A stretch of DNA of 6,637 nucleotides from Dehalococcoidia bacterium (GTDB lineage: Bacteria > Chloroflexota > Dehalococcoidia > Tepidiformales > Tepidiformaceae), in the NCBI GenBank assembly GCA_009838385.1, contig VXRS01000210.1, positions 1 through 6,637 of the forward strand, in the 5' to 3' direction. Each line of letters opens with the position of its first letter. Position 1 is the first letter of the stretch. A model generated the notes under the pieces. It ran no database searches. It saw nothing but the letters and a program-made list of their open reading frames with translations, and was not told the origin of the DNA. The translations under genes and the position numbers were made by a program. Shown in pieces: positions 4,852-6,637 of this stretch.

Positions 4852-6637
4852 CCGACACCCGAGGTGGCTCCTACGACGTGGCTATCGTCGGTGCCGGCCC
4901 CGTGGGCAGCCTGTGCGCGATTGCCCATGCCCGAAAGGGCTATCGCGTAGCGCTGTTCGAGGCGAACCCCGCGGCGTCCAAACGACTGGCGGGTGAATGG
5001 CTGCATCCCCCGGCCGCGCGAATCCTGCGGGATCTCGGGTTATCGGTTAATGGTGATGCCCAGAGCAGCTCGGGTAAGGGGTTCGTCGTGTTCCCGGAAG
5101 ACCGCGAGCACCCGATCGTGATCCCGTATTCGAACGGAACCCACGGTCTGGTCTGCGACCACGCGACGCTCGTCTCGCGCCTTCGCGAGGCGGTAGAGAG
5201 CGAGCCCGGTATCGACTTCAGACTGCACACACGGGTGTCTGAGGTCGAAGACGGGCGGCTGTCGTACGTCCAGAACGGCGCCAGCGAATTCGTTGAGGCG
5301 GAGCGGATCGTTGGCGCGGACGGCCGCTCCTCCGTCGTCCGGCGATCGCTGGGTCTCGCGACGCGATCGAAGATGTGCTCGCGGATGGTTGGGCTCACGC
5401 TGAAGGGGGTGAACCTGCCGATGGAGGGGTACGGGCACATCGTCTGCGGCGCGCCGGGCCCGGTGCTGATCTACCGCCTCAGCGAAGATCGTGTCCGGGC
5501 AGTCGTCGACATCCCCCTGGAGTATTCGTCCCATGAATGGAAAGGCCTACTGGCGGACTCGTTTGCACGCTGGATGCCGGAGGGGCTCCAGTCGGCGTTC
5601 ATCGAGGCGAGCGCCGAGGAACGCCTTGACGCCTCTGCCAATGCCGTAAGTCCGCGGGTCACGTACGGAACCTCACGTCGGGTGCTGATCGGTGATGCGG
5701 CCGGGCACTATCACCCACTAACGGCCACGGGACTCACGCTTGGCTTCGGGGATGCCATGGCGCTGGCCGAGGGTGAGGAGTTTCGCGACTTCAGCAACGA
5801 GCGATTCGAGGCGACGCGCGTTCCCGAAGTGTTGGCGATGGGGCTCTACGAGGTCTTCGCCGATCAACGGGCGGAAGCGACCGCGCTCCGGCAGGCGATG
5901 TACAGGCGCTGGCGCTCCAGTTCCGCCGCGTGCGACAAGACCATGGGGCTCCTCGCCTGTGAAGACCGATCCGTGAGCAGCCTGAGCCGGGAGTTCACGA
6001 CAACGATCGTGTGGGCGTTGAAGGCCACCGTCCCGAGGTCACTCAACGGGTCGGCCTGGCGCCGGTTCCGCGAGGTGGCTCGCGGAATGGGCAATCGTCT
6101 GGGGTGGCTCTCGCTGGGCGCCTGGCACCTGTACCGGGGCAGACGAGCGGGAGGCACGGCGCCGGAGCGACCCACCCGCACGCTGGCTCGCGCGTTTCTG
6201 GCCTCCATGCCATCGGCGTCGGGACCGGCTGGCGATGCGCCCCCGACGGAGGAGGTGTCACCCGATGCAGGGACGGCGCTGGAGAGGGCCGCCACGCGCC
6301 TGTTGGACCTCCAGGCCGAGGATGGCAGCTGGGAAGGCGAGATGGTCTGGTGCCCCATGCTCACGGCGCAGTGGGTACTTCTGCAGAACATCCTCGGGCG
6401 GCCGATCGACGACGGCCGGCGCCGGCGCGTGCTGCGTCACTTCGAGCAGTCCCGCCTGCCGGAAGGGGTGTGGGGTCTGCACGATCACTCGGCGCCCCAT
6501 CTGTTCGTGACCACCCTGGTCTATATCGCGGCGCGGCTGCTCGGCGTCGAACGGGACGATCAGTTGATCGAGCCGGCGCGGCGATTCCTGCAGGCGGAGG
6601 GGGTGCAGAACATCCCCAGCTGGGGAAAGTTCTGGCT
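4848..6637 (+). CDS. sqmo-osc: Squalene monooxygenase-oxidosqualene cyclase fusion (3' end beyond window)
   Basis: I translated this frame codon by codon from the GTG at 4848 to the window edge: 596 complete codons and no stop. Residues 1 to about 433 form an FAD monooxygenase: GAGPVG (15-20) with Glu38 ending the Rossmann element, GADG (156-159), and GDAAGHYHP (282-290) followed by a GLTLGFGDA helix. With a cyclase attached and CYP51 next door, squalene 2,3-epoxidation is the natural reading. Residues about 434-476 are a linker rich in Ala, Pro, Ser, Thr, Gly and Glu. From about 477 the sequence is an oxidosqualene cyclase: QW repeat QAEDGSW (489-495), PEGVWGLHDHS and IPSWGKFW (589-596), the last typical of oxidosqualene rather than squalene-hopene cyclases. 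The catalytic Asp region lies outside the window, so the sterol product is unknown. Such a fusion would pass 2,3-oxidosqualene between sites. A lost stop codon or an assembly error is the main alternative. Confidence 0.88.
   Translation, partial: MTDTRGGSYDVAIVGAGPVGSLCAIAHARKGYRVALFEANPAASKRLAGEWLHPPAARILRDLGLSVNGDAQSSSGKGFVVFPEDREHPIVIPYSNGTHGLVCDHATLVSRLREAVESEPGIDFRLHTRVSEVEDGRLSYVQNGASEFVEAERIVGADGRSSVVRRSLGLATRSKMCSRMVGLTLKGVNLPMEGYGHIVCGAPGPVLIYRLSEDRVRAVVDIPLEYSSHEWKGLLADSFARWMPEGLQSAFIEASAEERLDASANAVSPRVTYGTSRRVLIGDAAGHYHPLTATGLTLGFGDAMALAEGEEFRDFSNERFEATRVPEVLAMGLYEVFADQRAEATALRQAMYRRWRSSSAACDKTMGLLACEDRSVSSLSREFTTTIVWALKATVPRSLNGSAWRRFREVARGMGNRLGWLSLGAWHLYRGRRAGGTAPERPTRTLARAFLASMPSASGPAGDAPPTEEVSPDAGTALERAATRLLDLQAEDGSWEGEMVWCPMLTAQWVLLQNILGRPIDDGRRRRVLRHFEQSRLPEGVWGLHDHSAPHLFVTTLVYIAARLLGVERDDQLIEPARRFLQAEGVQNIPSWGKFW
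6147..6275 (+). other. Interdomain linker of the fusion
   Basis: About 43 codons between the last amphipathic segment of the monooxygenase (ending near GRR, residue 433) and the first cyclase helix (ALERAATRLLDLQ, from 477). Composition is dominated by Ala, Pro, Ser, Thr, Gly and Glu with few hydrophobic residues in its second half, as expected for a flexible tether. There is no in-frame stop. An in-frame ATG at 6207 lacks a ribosome binding site. Confidence 0.65.
6250..6257 (+). promoter_or_regulatory. Perfect Shine-Dalgarno sequence inside the fusion linker
   Basis: AGGAGGTG matches the 16S anti-Shine-Dalgarno core completely and stands seven bases before an ATG at 6265. That ATG is in the +1 frame relative to the fusion and would give an arginine-rich product ending at 6510 that looks like a shadow frame. 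No start codon in the cyclase frame lies at a usable distance. It may be a relic of a separate cyclase gene, a pause site, or a by-product of the Glu-Glu-Val codons. Confidence 0.5.
6276..6637 (+). other. Oxidosqualene cyclase domain, N-terminal part only
   Basis: About 120 residues of the fusion (477-596) cover the start of the cyclase alpha/alpha barrel. Alignment by eye to lanosterol synthases is continuous: LQAEDGSW, then a hydrophobic helix, then LPEGVWGLHDHS, a TTLVYIAARLLGV helix, and IPSWGKFW. The WGKFW element marks oxidosqualene cyclases; squalene-hopene cyclases differ here. The long N-terminal extension of eukaryotic lanosterol synthases is absent, replaced by the linker and monooxygenase. 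Residues that decide the product (DCTAE region and later) are not in the window. Confidence 0.85.

Noticed and set aside
6235..6510. 91-codon plus-strand frame containing the ATG at 6265 with a perfect Shine-Dalgarno
   Set aside because: The product is dominated by Arg, Ser, Ala and Cys and overlaps the clearly conserved cyclase frame; the start signal is reported as a possible relic, not as a gene.
6276..6637. Squalene-hopene cyclase as identity of the C-terminal domain
   Set aside because: The IPSWGKFW and EGVWGLH segments match oxidosqualene cyclases, and the attached epoxidase and neighbouring CYP51 imply an epoxide substrate.

Overview
The window is a GC-rich bacterial sterol-biosynthesis cluster. 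Five genes, all on the + strand, are packed with gaps of 45 and 26 bases and overlaps of 8 and 4 bases, so they probably form one operon. Bacterial origin is suggested by the tight operon packing, GTG starts, Shine-Dalgarno sequences, absence of introns, a soluble CYP51 without an N-terminal membrane anchor, and an SdmA/SdmB-type C-4 demethylation pair rather than the eukaryotic ERG25 type. Known bacterial sterol makers include methanotrophs, myxobacteria and planctomycetes. The sequence alone does not let me choose among these or an uncultured lineage.

Layout: bases 1-93 hold no gene I can support. Then come an extended-SDR NAD(P)-dependent sterol dehydrogenase/decarboxylase (SdmB-like, 94-1191), a Rieske oxygenase (SdmA-like, 1237-2346), a membrane sterol reductase of the ERG4/ERG24 family (2339-3436), CYP51 sterol 14-alpha-demethylase (3463-4851), and a last frame from 4848 that is still open at the window edge (6637). 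That last frame starts as an FAD-dependent squalene monooxygenase and continues, without any stop codon, through a 40-odd-residue linker into the N-terminal part of an oxidosqualene cyclase.

How the genes work together: squalene is epoxidised and cyclised by the two halves of the fused protein. CYP51 then removes the C-14 methyl, the reductase saturates the resulting double bond (probably delta-14), and SdmA/SdmB remove a C-4 methyl. The gene order is roughly the reverse of the reaction order. Not seen here are squalene synthesis genes, the ferredoxin and reductase needed by the P450 and the Rieske enzyme, and a recognisable delta-24 reductase or delta-8/7 isomerase.

The most unusual item is the squalene monooxygenase-oxidosqualene cyclase fusion. 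Its linker carries a perfect Shine-Dalgarno sequence followed by an ATG that is out of frame with the cyclase, possibly a relic of a formerly separate cyclase gene. A second item is a 13-residue mini-ORF with a good ribosome binding site that ends one base before the sdmA start.
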